Assembly: GCF_049243985.1 (NCBI RefSeq)
Contig: NC_135372.1
Location: 62,354,318-62,418,317, forward strand
Direction of reading: 5' to 3'
Length of the DNA: 64,000 bases
Source of the DNA: Paroedura picta
Lineage: Eukaryota > Chordata > Lepidosauria > Squamata > Gekkonidae
The position numbers were made by a program, and so were the translations under genes. The notes under the pieces were generated by a model, which ran no database searches, was not told the DNA's origin, and saw only the letters and a program-made list of their open reading frames with translations. Below are positions 52,801 to 61,447 of this stretch, piece by piece (the stretch's first letter is position 1; each line of letters opens with the position of its first letter).

Positions 52801-55436
52801 GAAAGCTAAAGATCCTGTCAGTCAGACTACTTTTATTGGCATAAAAATAGCAAAGCATAAAACTAAAAGTTTTAAACAGTTACAGATTCCATCATGGAAA
52901 TATTTTCATTTAAAATTACCAGCAAAGACTTAGCTACTTTTACAATGATTGCTGAATCCCTCACACTTAGTATAATTTTAATCCAATGTTTCTTGTCACC
53001 ACAGCAAGATCTCAGTTTCTTCAAATAATTAGCTAAAGGGTGACGATATAGAATAAACTTAGGACATGCCAAAAGTATGTGATATAACATGTCAGGGACG
53101 TTACACCTATGAAAACAGTATCTTTCCTGAGGAGAGATCTTCAAAAAACTACCTTGAGTGAAGTTTGAGGAAAAGATATCTAGGTATGCTAGTAGAAATG
53201 CTCTTTTTAACAGGTGTGCCTCCCAAAATTTGGAGATACAAGGGCATGGTTGTGTATATTAAAGGAATATCCCAGAAATCGGGAGAGCATATGCTGTTAT
53301 TAGAGGAACCAAAAAACCTGAGCATCCTGGTCTTCTAATCTCTGTGAGATTGATTTTAGTATAACTGCTCCTTCTTGCATGCTAAAGATAGTGGATCTGT
53401 TTTCCAATAAGAACTCCAACCTACTAAGAGAAGCACCACCTGGAACTCTCCCACCTCCACCAACAGAACCCTGGGGAGGAATGTCTTCTCCTAGGGCAGA
53501 TCCATGGGCAAAATCCATGCCGATACTGGGTCTAGCAGTGAGCTGGAGCATCAAAAATAACTGCAGCCTAAGACCTGATACACTATGCTGCAGCTCCTCT
53601 ACTTGTGAATTTGTCTAATTAGCAGTTGGGAATACTCTAAGGGGAAAAAGATATGCATATTAAAAAAATTAAATAGGGATGCAATTTCCTTAAAAGAAAG
53701 AAAAAACAGATTAATAGAATGACCACGGTTGGCCTCTATACTGTTCTGACCGGGCAGTGATATCAGCGCTCTCTCAGCCTCACCCACATCACAGGGTGTC
53801 TGTTGTGGGGAGAGGAATGGGAAGGCGACTGTAAGCCGCTTTGAGCCTCCTTTGGGTAAGGAAAAGCGGCATATAAGAACCAACTCTTCTTCTTCTTCTA
53901 TACTAACTTGTTCCTGGTCTCTAAACTGATGAATGCTCCATTTTCTGATACTTAATTGGCATTTGTCAGGATAGAGTTTTTCATTCTTTGCCCACAACTG
54001 CAAATCAATTGTATGCTTATTTAGGACATTTAGTGGGGAATGCTGAAGTCACAGAAAGTATGTTTAATTATTACATTGTGTGTTATATTAAGTGCATTCA
54101 ATTAGATTTGTCACGTTTCTGATTTTTGTAGATAACCAGTAAACAGCTTCAAGAATTGACACAGAAGTTAACTGAAAGCGAAAGTGAAGCTGTAGTAAGT
54201 TCTGTTTTCTGTCAAGGCTTTTGTTTGCTACAATTCTATGCCTGCATAGGGCCATTGTGGAGCTATTCCCCCCCCCCCGCCCGCCCGCCCGCCCGCCTGC
54301 CTGCCCGCCCGCCCGGCCAGATTTCTTTGAGTAGAGTCTAGTGGTGGTTGTTGACCTTCTTAGGATTCCAGTGATAGATTAAAATTGCTCATACAAAGAA
54401 GGGCTTCAGCCACAGTAGTTGTTCTTAAAGGAAGCAGGGTGGGGCAATAATACCATGCTTGCTTGCCTGCTACAGATTTTGTCTCTTGGCCACAGCTGGG
54501 CACAAACCAAGTGTGCAGCTACAAATCAAGATTTAGGAACAAAGTGTCCTTAATAATAAATTAAATTCAGTAAAGCAATGCAATGAAAAAAAAGACCGAC
54601 AGAGGAAAGAAGATTCTGTGTAAGGAAGCACAAGAGGTGATATTATTGATTACTTAAAGATATTTGCAACTAATTACAGAAAAGACAAGTTTAAGATGCA
54701 GTTACTAGGTATCACAACCTCTGTCATCTACCTCTACATCAATAGATTACTGGGGTGAGTTCTTAAAATCAGAACAACTCTGCTGGTAGAAGAAGTAGGA
54801 AGGGTAATTTCAGCTCCTTCCTCCTCATGAGGGCAAGTACCCAACCCACATGGAATTCACGTGACCTCAGTTTTTCTACAACTGTTTTCTGAGAGTCTAA
54901 GGATTCTCAGAACTGATTAAACTCTTGGGTTCTTAAGCATGCTTGCCCTGCCTTGGGTTTCTGACCTGGATGAACACAGTAAAAGAAAATAAATCTTGTT
55001 CTGTTCGTGTACATTTACAGGAATGCACTGTTAATATTTATTTGGAAAACCATATTTGACTTTTTTTTCCTTTGAAGGATCTTAAAAATGAAGTTCTTCA
55101 AAAAGAAAGGCTCATTTTAGAGCTTTCTGCTCAGCTTCAGCAAGAGAAAGTAAGTTAATAAGAATATTTGAACAGGTAGCCTTGAGTCTTAGCAACTGTA
55201 TCCATATAACGTGAAACAAGTTGCAGAATAGAAATGCTCATTTTAGATCTAGCTGTGAAGACTTTATGATAGTAGAATTTATTGTTTAATTTGTGCTTTC
55301 TTTTTTCTTTTTTAGGCTGATGTACTAAAAGCATCACACCAGGCAGAATTGGTACAAGTAGTACAAAATCATTTGCAATGTCAGATAGAAAAAAAAGAAA
55401 CTGAGAATAACCAACTGAGAACAAAAATTCAGGTTA

Positions 55437-55471
<35 letters not shown>

Positions 55472-58400
55472 CTCATTTGTCTTATTTGAGAAGTTCTTTA
55501 ACATAAGGATGATTCAACTAGTAAAGGTATCCCCTGTGCAAGCACCGAGTCATGTCTGACCCTTGGGGTGACGCCCTCTAGCGTTTTCATGGCAGTCTCA
55601 ATACAGGGTGGTTTGCCAGTGCCTTCCCCAGTCATTACCATTTACCCCCCAGCAAGCTGGGTACTCATTTTACCGACCTCGGAAGGATGGAAAGCTGAGT
55701 CAACCCTGAGCTGGCTGCTGGGATCGAACTCCCAGCCTCATGGGCAGAGCTTTCAGACTGCATGACTTCTGCCTTACCACTCTGCGCCACAAGAGGCTCT
55801 ATGATTCAACTACTAGTCCCTAAAATGATTTCCATGGGTATATAATGCCCTTAATTGGTGTTTTTCACAAGGGGCTTGGACTCCTCTCTCAGTAGTTTAC
55901 CTTCACATCAAATCTAACACAGATATTTACCAGTAGCATAGAAAACAAGAGCTGCATTCAAATGTCTGTCTAAACCACAGTTGGTAAAAGCATACAAAGA
56001 CTCTTGCTGGGTTCATGATATGGCTACTTCTACATGGCTGTTTTGCTCTGCTGTGACTCCCAAACAGAAGTGGTCTTTTCCTCAGAGTCCACATGGTATT
56101 GTTGTATATTCATATGCCTTCCAACATTTTTTCCTACTGTACTTTGATCTTTTTCAAATGTGCTTTTGGTCAGCCTTAAAAGGTTCACACTGAAAGCATG
56201 CTTGCCCCACTGTGGATGGGAAAGTGGATTTTAAGGTCCCATTCATATTTGTACCTTTTCCCCCCTTGCCCCAGTTTCTCTAACCAAAATGATAAGTCTT
56301 ACAGCCACTCTTGTTTGGTGTATGAATCATATGATTTTTGATTTTTGGTGTATGAATCATATGATTTTCCCCGTTTTCAAATACTTCTTCAATGATTGCC
56401 ACTGCAGAGTCTGTAATCCATTTAACAGTAAATTAAGACATAGATACGTCTTAGAAAACGGGGAAAAATATACCTAGGAGCCCGTTCTGATTGCCCAGAA
56501 ATTATATGATTCATACACCAAACAAGAGTGGCTGTAAGACTTACCAGTTTCTCTAACCAGCATTTCTCTCCCCAGGCCACCAGAAGGCTTTCTTTTTTAA
56601 AAGATGATAGTGTGTTTTTACTTAATATATTTAAATATATGCTGGCTATACATAAATGCAGTAGTTAATAGTAAACAAGTGAGCAATCCTTAACAGGACC
56701 TCATCAGTATATCTGATTCTCAATACGGCCAGATCTGTGGATACTTAAATCCAGAGATTGTAATCACAGACATGTCACATCTTTTTATATGCCTGCACCA
56801 AAGCCTCCAGGTTTGCAGAAAAATATGAAACATCAATAATTTTTAAAGCTCTAAAACCCTCTAAAATAATAGAGCCTTATTTTGTAGCTTTAAGTAACTA
56901 ATTCCCTCAGTGATATTTGTTAGGCAACAACAGCAGTATGGCTCAGTTTTCAAGCATTGGTTTTTGTCAGTAAAAGGCAATGGAGGAGGCATGGTCTTTT
57001 CCAGGGATGTTTTGGCCTCTGATGGAGAACTCATCGATGCCAGGTCCACCAGCCACCACCAGCCTTGCTACCACCTGACTCATATGACTGACCCAGGCCC
57101 AGCTGCTTGCTACTGTCAACAGCAGCCAGTGTGATGTAGGAATTTCAGACTAGAGTCTGAATGACCTAGGTTCAGATCCCCCCCTCTACTGTGCAAGCTT
57201 ACTGGGTGACTTTGGGCCAATCATTCACACTCAGCCTAAATTCTCATAGGCTTGTTGTAAGGATAAAATGGAGGTTAGATATAATCTGCTTTAACGTGGA
57301 AAAAGGTTGAAATATAAATGAAGTAAGTAAACATTAATATAGCCAAAGATGGGCACAGATAAAAGGTGGGTTGGTTGGTAGGTGAAAAGGATGCAGGGAG
57401 AGGTAACGGGGGCTCCCAGAGAATTAGAAAAGGAAATAGTGGGGGAGGGGGAAATGAGATGCCCCCTCCCCCACAAGTCCTTATGGTCTCCCTGCTTGTA
57501 TTACTTATTTTCAGGATTTTTTATTTTATTTTTAGAGGTTGTAAAGCAATTGAACTGCATTCTTGTTCTTACACAAATGAGTTGGTTTTATTGTGTACAT
57601 TAATAGCATAGTTTATATATCCATGTATAACTTAAAACAGAACTGCTGGCACCTTGCTGACACAGAATAGAAAGGCAGCATTCAGTCAGATCTACTTATG
57701 CACCGTATTAAACCTGACTTTCCTGTATTTCTGAAGAAAAGAACTGCAAACTGGGGAAACAACTGTTTTGTAGTCTTGTTGGTGATTCTATAGGCGGAAC
57801 CAGTGGGGGGGGGGATGAGGTTGCTAAGAAAGTTGCATGTTATGATGGCGACATCTTGTGAAAGTAGGTGAAATAGCAGCTGTATTTATGCCTAAGGATT
57901 ATTATCTGCTGTCAACAAACAGACACATTTCTAGTTAAGACCTTTTACTTCTGGGCCACCAAGCTGAATGCTTTCCACCAGCCGTGTATTATAGCTTGCT
58001 GAGTGATTGTTTGACATTGCCACTGCTCTTGCAGTCCTAAGTAGGCAGCAAAAATATTTCATTCCTCAAAATCCTTGTGGGTTAACTTACTTGGATGTTT
58101 GTTGTGGGAGGTCTGCTTGGTAGACTGAATTGTTGGTAACCATGTTAACTACAGTTATCTTCCTGTCTTCATCTCCCCTCATGCCGGCATTGCTGCTTAA
58201 AGATGCCACAAAAATGATTACATTTGCAGAAGGTGCTTAATTAAAGTAAGGAGACCTTCAGCATGGCTGTGCCACAGCAACCAGAACTGATTTTTTTTCT
58301 TCCTTGGAAAGAGAAAACAAAAGGCCCGTGCCAGTCACGAGGAGGTAAAAATAAGGCCAAGGCCAGTGGTGCAACATGAGGTGAAATAAGGAAAAATATA

Positions 58401-61400
58401 TTTTATTAGTGTTAAAATTCTCAGTGCTGATCTTGTATTCTTTTTGCAGAATGCAGCAAGACTAACCGATGATGAAGCCTGTTGGCAAAATGTGTAGGGA
58501 ATTTGGGGGATTTAATCTGAATAATAAAATTTAAATATATATTCTTAACTTACTTTGCCCTTACTTTATACCTTCGTTGTGTGGAAAAAATTATGTTAGT
58601 TGGACTCTCTTTGGAGATCTCACTGCTATAACAAGTATTATTTGAGTCCATATGGGAGATAGTATAGGACTGCATTACAGGAATCTTACTGATTCATTAC
58701 AGTACAGAGAACCAGCTTGGTGTAGTGGTTAAGAGGGGTGGCCTCTAACCTGGAGAGCCAGGTGTGATACCCCACTTCTCCACATGCAGCAATGTACCCT
58801 AAAGTAGTCACAGCCCTGCTGATTTCACATAGCAGTTCCGTCAGAGCTTTCTCAGCTCCACCTACATCACAGGGTGTCTTGTGGGAAGAGGTAGGGAAGA
58901 CGATTGTAAGCCACTTTGAGATTGTTTTGCGTAATGAAACTTTGGGGTATGAAAACCAACCTTTATTTTTGCTGGTATAGAAGTTGCCTAGTGCAGGTGT
59001 GACAATTCAGCATCTCTATGCCATTCTTGTACTTCAAATGAACCATGCTGATAACATTTGGGAGCTGGGAGCCCCCTCTGTTAAATTTAAGTGACACCCT
59101 GTGGTCTAATCTGCCCAGGAGAGTAAAAATTCATCCATTGGAAGTGAGAATAAAGAGAGAGTGGAATTTTCCAAGGTATTGGATCATATTTCAGCTGCAG
59201 GGGTGATGGCCTTAACTTGTCTTGCTGCAGCTCAGTTAAGCCTGCTGTGTTGAGTCATGTTTCAGTGCTCTGAACAAGTTCCTCAAACCATTCAAGAAAA
59301 TGTTTAGCTGTATGTTTAAGTTGCCTTGGCAAAGTAATTCAGAAAACTCAGATAATCCTTGTGATTCACTGGATCAAATTTGAAGAGTTACTTTTTTGAT
59401 CTGTCACTTAACCAAATATATACGTAAATAATAGATCCCTGTGTTTGTGTGCAGTCCCTTCCCATTCAGAATATATAATTTATTATCTTAATTCTCTTGC
59501 AGGTTATAGAAAAGAAAATTACAGAGTGGAAGCTACAAGCTGGAGAGCAGAAGCAGCAGATTTTGGATGAAAAAGGAAGAAGAAAGGAAAGGAAGGCTGC
59601 ACTGAAAAAAGCAGCCAGTGTTCAGAAATATAGAGCTGATCATTTGGAAGCTGCTGTGGAAAACTTAATTTCCAAAATTAAGGACAAGGTGGGTAGTTTA
59701 TTAGGAAGCTGTATTGTTTCAAAATAACAAAGATCCCCATTAATCTTTGTGATTAATGCTAATGGATAACTGGAGGTATCAGCTTAATTGAATGGACATA
59801 TTTCATTCTCTTGGACCGCATTAAAAAGTAAATAGTTCAGAGAGCAGCTGTGTTGATTTGCAGTAAATCTGAGTCCAGTAGCATCTTTGAAACCAACAAG
59901 ATTTTTGAGGTATAAAGTTCCAAGAGGCAAAGCTCCCTTCATCAGAAATTAAATATATTCTTCACATTAGTTTACAAGTGACCATCTGATATCTGTGCAT
60001 CAAATTACCAGAATATGTGTGGTAGTTAAGAAAAGTGTCTGAAAAGGTGAGCTGCTTTAATTCAAGTAGTTCAACAAACCTAATCAGAAACTCAGCTGAA
60101 CTGACCTTTGTTTGGCTGGAGAGAAAATTATGCCCCATGCAAGAGCTAAGCAGCCTAGCCACAATAGGCTATGGCTTTCCAATAATTTTGTTCAGGCACA
60201 ATAGTAGGAAGCCATTCTATAAGGCAGCAAGTTCAACCAAATGCATGGAAAGATCTAATCCCATGTATCAGATTGTTGCCTAGATGGGAAGATTGAAAGA
60301 TCTGTTTCCCTGAAAGTCTTCCTGATTTTCTTAAGGCAATATCCATATTCTAATACACACCATACTTTGGCCCTGATGTCCTAGTTTCATCTGAGAGGTC
60401 AGGCATACTGCAAATGTAGGGCACAAATGAACAGAAGAGTTGTGTGCTGGACAAAAATCAGCCTTAAAGATGACACTATAAGTAACTGTGACATCCTAAA
60501 CAGAGTTACCCTTCTGAGCTTACTGATTTAAATCAACTTAGAAGGGTGATGCTCAAGATGTATATTTATGTGAATTTAGCTGTTTTGGGCTTCTCTTTTA
60601 AGATATATAATGACTTTGGGAAAGCAATAATCTGCTAATGGTTCTTCAAATGAATATTTCTGGAAAACTGAGGATAAGCTTTCAAAAGGATTTTGCTGTT
60701 TAATAAATATGCACAAATTAAACGTCACATTATAGATTCTTTAGTTACGTGTTCTGCTATCCCTAGTCTTTCCCACACTGTTCTGTGTTTCTGAAGATAT
60801 CCACCATTGGTTTTTATACTAGCCTAGACTAGAGTATGTTTTTTAAACTATGTGATATTGTTTGAAATTGTATACATTTGTTTTTTAAAAGATATGTAAC
60901 TAAACATCCTATATTTAGAAAGCAGCAGATGATTTTTAAGGTATTCTCAAATATTCTTTCTTCCTCATCTCTCTTTTTTCAGTTTACAGTGTATTGTTTC
61001 AAATTGTCATGTGCTCTCTGATAAAATTTGTTCTGGGTTTAGGAAAACTAAAGTCCCCATAGTGGGTTCACTGTGTATTTTTGCTGTTTCTCTGTGGGAA
61101 GGGCACAATATTCAAGCAGCGACTTCTAATTTAATTAGGTCACACTTGATTATAATATTTTGTAGCTTTTCAATTTTTTGTGTATGCTTATATTGAGATG
61201 CATATTTATATTATCCTATACCACTGCAATAGTCTTGACTATGTCTTAAAGTAAAAATACCTTCTGTGTTTAGGGAACTGAAAAGATCTTTAAAAGAGTT
61301 CTTGTATTGCATGGTCTGTATTTTGTACATTCTTTAGGAAATCCAGTTGACTGAAGCACTTACAGCTTCTCATGTCTGGAAAAGTCATCATCAGACAGTG

Positions 61401-61447
61401 GTAAATGAAAAGACCAGGTTAGAGGTTCAAGTTATAAATTTGAAAAA
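43786..61447 (+). CDS. ODF2L: ODF2L (outer dense fibre 2-like), first nine coding exons, continues past the right edge
   Basis: ODF2L is a coiled-coil protein of centrosomes and basal bodies related to ODF2/cenexin. Seven exons from 50375 on are clear homologues of the human N-terminal half: IQEAELAIGSAEMFLPSFKET, ADLLVKELEALKNMK, ALKKAASVQKYRADHLEAA and EIQLTEALTASHVWKSHH align with human equivalents. Two upstream exons (43786 and 45842) are inferred from phase and position. All nine join to 986 nt in one frame (328 codons plus two bases). The product is rich in E, K, L and Q heptads with no globular domain. Transcription is divergent from CLCA gene A, as in human. The remaining exons lie to the right. 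Confidence 0.87.
44262..44425 (+). mobile_element. MIR/CORE-like SINE, old fragment
   Basis: GAGGTAGTGTAACAGTTAGG head, CTGGGGGACCTGGTTTC, and CTCCTTTGGGGGAGGGCAGG fit the tRNA-SINE layout weakly. Lies in the first ODF2L intron. Confidence 0.4.
44426..45841. other. First intron of ODF2L, nothing else recognised
   Basis: AT-rich; a small (TA)n run at about 45,557-45,571. Also covers the space between the inferred exons 1 and 2. Confidence 0.45.
45842..46005 (+). CDS. ODF2L: ODF2L exon 2 (probable, diverged)
   Basis: An open stretch ending SMEESETK plus TG, cut by a GTATGC donor, leaves exactly the two bases needed to form Trp with the first base of the next exon. With the acceptor after ATAAG it begins LPECIAKEPLKENW and is 164 nt. 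It is charged and helical in character but only loosely like the human N-terminus. An alternative acceptor lies six bases downstream. Confidence 0.55.
46122..46914 (+). mobile_element. Non-autonomous Helitron-like element, copy 3, carrying a hAT insertion
   Basis: The 3' end GCCCATTGCA-TTCCTGCT-TGCAATGGGC hairpin, then TTTCTTG and CTAG/T, parallels copy 1 with different but still pairing stem bases. The shared TCCTAGCGCCC lies just before. The 5' end (TTGTGAAACAGCCTGGG) resembles copy 2 (TCTTTAAACAGCCCG) but has lost a clear TC. A hAT MITE at 46,499-46,805 sits inside. Start coordinate is approximate. Confidence 0.68.
46499..46805. mobile_element. hAT-type MITE, copy 3 (GC-rich), inside the Helitron
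   Basis: TIRs CAGTGGTCCCCAACC and GGTTGGGGACCACCG with perfect 8-bp duplication TGCTATGC (46491-46498 and 46806-46813). Interior palindrome with CCAAGCTTGCGG as in copy 1. Inserted after the Helitron. Confidence 0.88.
47371..47460 (-). mobile_element. CR1-like LINE 3' end fragment
   Basis: TTCATAGACTCATACAGTTG, GAAGAAACCTCCAGGGTCAT and CTAGTCTAACCCCCCAC are the inverted CR1 3' end. Confidence 0.8.
47622..47830 (-). mobile_element. MIR/CORE-like tRNA-SINE
   Basis: AATACCCTGCTTTTTACTAC, GCAGCCTGTGAGGTAGGTGG, GGTCACCCAGCTGGCTGCAC and TTCTCCAGATTAGAGGCTCT, inverted. Confidence 0.75.
47900..48620 (-). mobile_element. Ty3/Gypsy-like Gag fossil (SCAN-related type)
   Basis: Minus-strand sequence at 48,150-48,520 resembles the capsid part of Gag of the Gypsy lineage related to SCAN domains: a short helix-rich run with FRDIK, a RPGNTYAQL-type block, and FEELKQLI-GLEQ. 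It is broken, with no LTRs recognised. Lies in an ODF2L intron. Confidence 0.5.
48785..49005 (+). mobile_element. MIR/CORE-like tRNA-SINE
   Basis: CTCTAATCTGGAGAACCAGG, CTCCTTCACATGCAACCTGC, CTCAGCCCTACCTATGTCAC and GACTCCTTCAGGTATTGAAA match the family. The head is truncated. Confidence 0.7.
49006..50150. other. Intron of ODF2L, nothing recognised
   Basis: No exon or repeat boundary found. Confidence 0.5.
50155..50345 (-). mobile_element. L2/CR1-like LINE 3' end
   Basis: TATTTATTTATTTATTTTTC, CCAAAGGGCTCGCAGTGGTT and TACAACAATAAAACATTAAA are an inverted LINE 3' end. It ends about 30 bp before the acceptor of ODF2L exon 3. Confidence 0.6.
50375..50501 (+). CDS. ODF2L: ODF2L exon 3
   Basis: 127 nt after an ATAG acceptor, donor GTAAGT. 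It reads LQEGALYENVTFRKKIQEAEL and SAEMFLPSFKETLNRITK, matching the human segment LKEAEL...SVELLLPLFKDTIEKI. This is the first exon with unambiguous homology. Confidence 0.9.
50502..52173. other. Intron of ODF2L, nothing recognised
   Basis: A moderately GC-rich patch at 51,500-51,900 gives overlapping open frames but has no family resemblance. Confidence 0.45.
52174..52305 (+). CDS. ODF2L: ODF2L exon 4
   Basis: 132 nt, 44 codons, phase 0. It encodes ACYISASDMIKISMQADLL and VKELEALKNMKGWLQQLLR, matching the human KEILIKELDTFKSVK...LEHLLRK region. CAG acceptor, GTAAGA donor. Confidence 0.9.
52826..53560 (-). mobile_element. LINE fragment, same family as the one at 1-1016
   Basis: Minus-strand reading HLLKRAFLLAYLDIFSSNF and NVPDMLYHILLACPKFILYR parallels NPLYRRAFSLARLNTFPSK and MQHILLDCPLFIVQRR of the first copy. 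The 3' tail TATGCCAATAAAAGTAG is also shared. Clade unknown; several frame breaks. Confidence 0.68.
53725..53900 (+). mobile_element. MIR/CORE-like SINE, 3' half
   Basis: CTCTCAGCCTCACCCACATC, TGTCTGTTGTGGGGAGAGGA, TGTAAGCCGCTTTGAGCCTC and CCAACTCTTCTTCTTCTTC. It lacks the tRNA head. Confidence 0.8.
54132..54194 (+). CDS. ODF2L: ODF2L exon 5
   Basis: 63 nt, 21 codons, phase 0: ITSKQLQELTQKLTESESEA. The human equivalent contains the run ending NLTDNESEN. TAG acceptor and GTAAGT donor. Short but in frame with both neighbours. Confidence 0.83.
54268..54316. repeat. (CCCG)n microsatellite
   Basis: A C-run followed by about nine CCCG/CCTG units, very GC-rich, 74 bp downstream of ODF2L exon 5. 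Confidence 0.93.
54320..55077. other. Intron of ODF2L, nothing recognised
   Basis: AT-rich intron sequence between exons 5 and 6. Confidence 0.5.
55078..55149 (+). CDS. ODF2L: ODF2L exon 6
   Basis: 72 nt, 24 codons, phase 0: DLKNEVLQKERLILELSAQL then QQEK. It matches the human NLKKKVFEKEAHIQELSCLFQ stretch in pattern. Coiled-coil heptads are evident. Confidence 0.88.
55316..55432 (+). CDS. ODF2L: ODF2L exon 7
   Basis: 117 nt, 39 codons, phase 0: ADVLKASHQAELVQVVQNHL then QCQIEKKETENNQLRTKIQ. Human has KANTLKAN...IQIHKREAENDKLKEYV. The donor reads CAG/GTTATT, which is not strong, and is followed six bases later by a (TG)16 run. Confidence 0.87.
55439..55470. repeat. (TG)16 microsatellite next to the ODF2L exon 7 donor
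   Basis: Sixteen TG dinucleotides start six bases after the GT of the exon 7 donor. UG runs just downstream of 5' splice sites are known binding sites for CELF- and TDP-43-type proteins, so an effect on splicing is possible. Confidence 0.93.
55521..55800 (-). mobile_element. Sauria-type SINE (tRNA-derived), copy 2
   Basis: Same structure as copy 1, with a perfect 12-bp target duplication ATGATTCAACTA (55509-55520 and 55801-55812). The tRNA-like head (TGGCGCAGAGTGGTAAGG, minus strand) is at the right. It retains the longer CATGACTTCTGCC version of the head. Confidence 0.92.
56271..56559. repeat. Fold-back element with 16-bp direct repeats
   Basis: CCAGTTTCTCTAACCA occurs at 56271-56286 and 56544-56559. 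Between them, 43-bp arms (56293-56335 and 56501-56543) are inverted with one mismatch, and an inner pair (ATTTTCCCCGTTTTC / GAAAACGGGGAAAAAT) also folds. A 27-bp part of the left arm is duplicated in tandem. Family unknown. Confidence 0.9.
56600..57135. other. Intron of ODF2L, nothing recognised
   Basis: No repeat family or exon found. Confidence 0.45.
57139..57330 (+). mobile_element. MIR/CORE-like SINE, older variant
   Basis: CTAGAGTCTGAATGACCTAG, CTTACTGGGTGACTTTGGGC, CACTCAGCCTAAATTCTCA and AGGCTTGTTGTAAGGATAAA keep the core order of MIR. Confidence 0.6.
57629..57675. mobile_element. Interspersed repeat (family Y), short fragment
   Basis: AAAACAGAACTGCTGGCACC followed by TTGCTGACACAGAAT resembles the TCCAGTGGCACCTTTATGAC block of family Y. 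Confidence 0.35.
57676..58708. other. Intron of ODF2L, nothing recognised
   Basis: No repeat family or exon recognised. Confidence 0.45.
58709..58978 (+). mobile_element. MIR/CORE-like tRNA-SINE, nearly full length
   Basis: ACCAGCTTGGTGTAGTGGTT head, CTCTAACCTGGAGAGCCAGG, CCTACATCACAGGGTGTCTT, TGTAAGCCACTTTGAGATTG, ending AAAACCAACC. Confidence 0.82.
58979..59502. other. Intron of ODF2L, nothing recognised
   Basis: AT-rich, upstream of exon 8. Confidence 0.5.
59503..59688 (+). CDS. ODF2L: ODF2L exon 8
   Basis: 186 nt, 62 codons, phase 0. It contains VIEKKITEWKLQAGEQKQQI and KERKAALKKAASVQKYRADH, the best-conserved part compared with human SLETKIAKWNLQS...KTVALKKASKVYKQRLDHF. GCAG acceptor, GTGGGT donor. 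Confidence 0.93.
59846..59952. mobile_element. Interspersed repeat (family Y), third copy
   Basis: GTGTTGATTTGCAGTAAATC, TGAGTCCAGTAGCATCTTTG and GAGGTATAAAGTTCCAAGAG followed by GCTCCCTTCATCAGAA share the order of the 8.2-kb copy. Confidence 0.45.
59953..61337. other. Intron of ODF2L, nothing recognised
   Basis: AT-rich; small open frames without similarity. Confidence 0.5.
61338..61447 (+). CDS. ODF2L: ODF2L exon 9 (last in window)
   Basis: 110 nt, phase 0 in and phase 2 out. It encodes EIQLTEALTASHVWKSHHQT and VVNEKTRLEVQVINLKK, matching the human [23 protein letters not shown] region. The GTAAGT donor is good. No later ODF2L exon was seen before 64,000. Confidence 0.92.
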
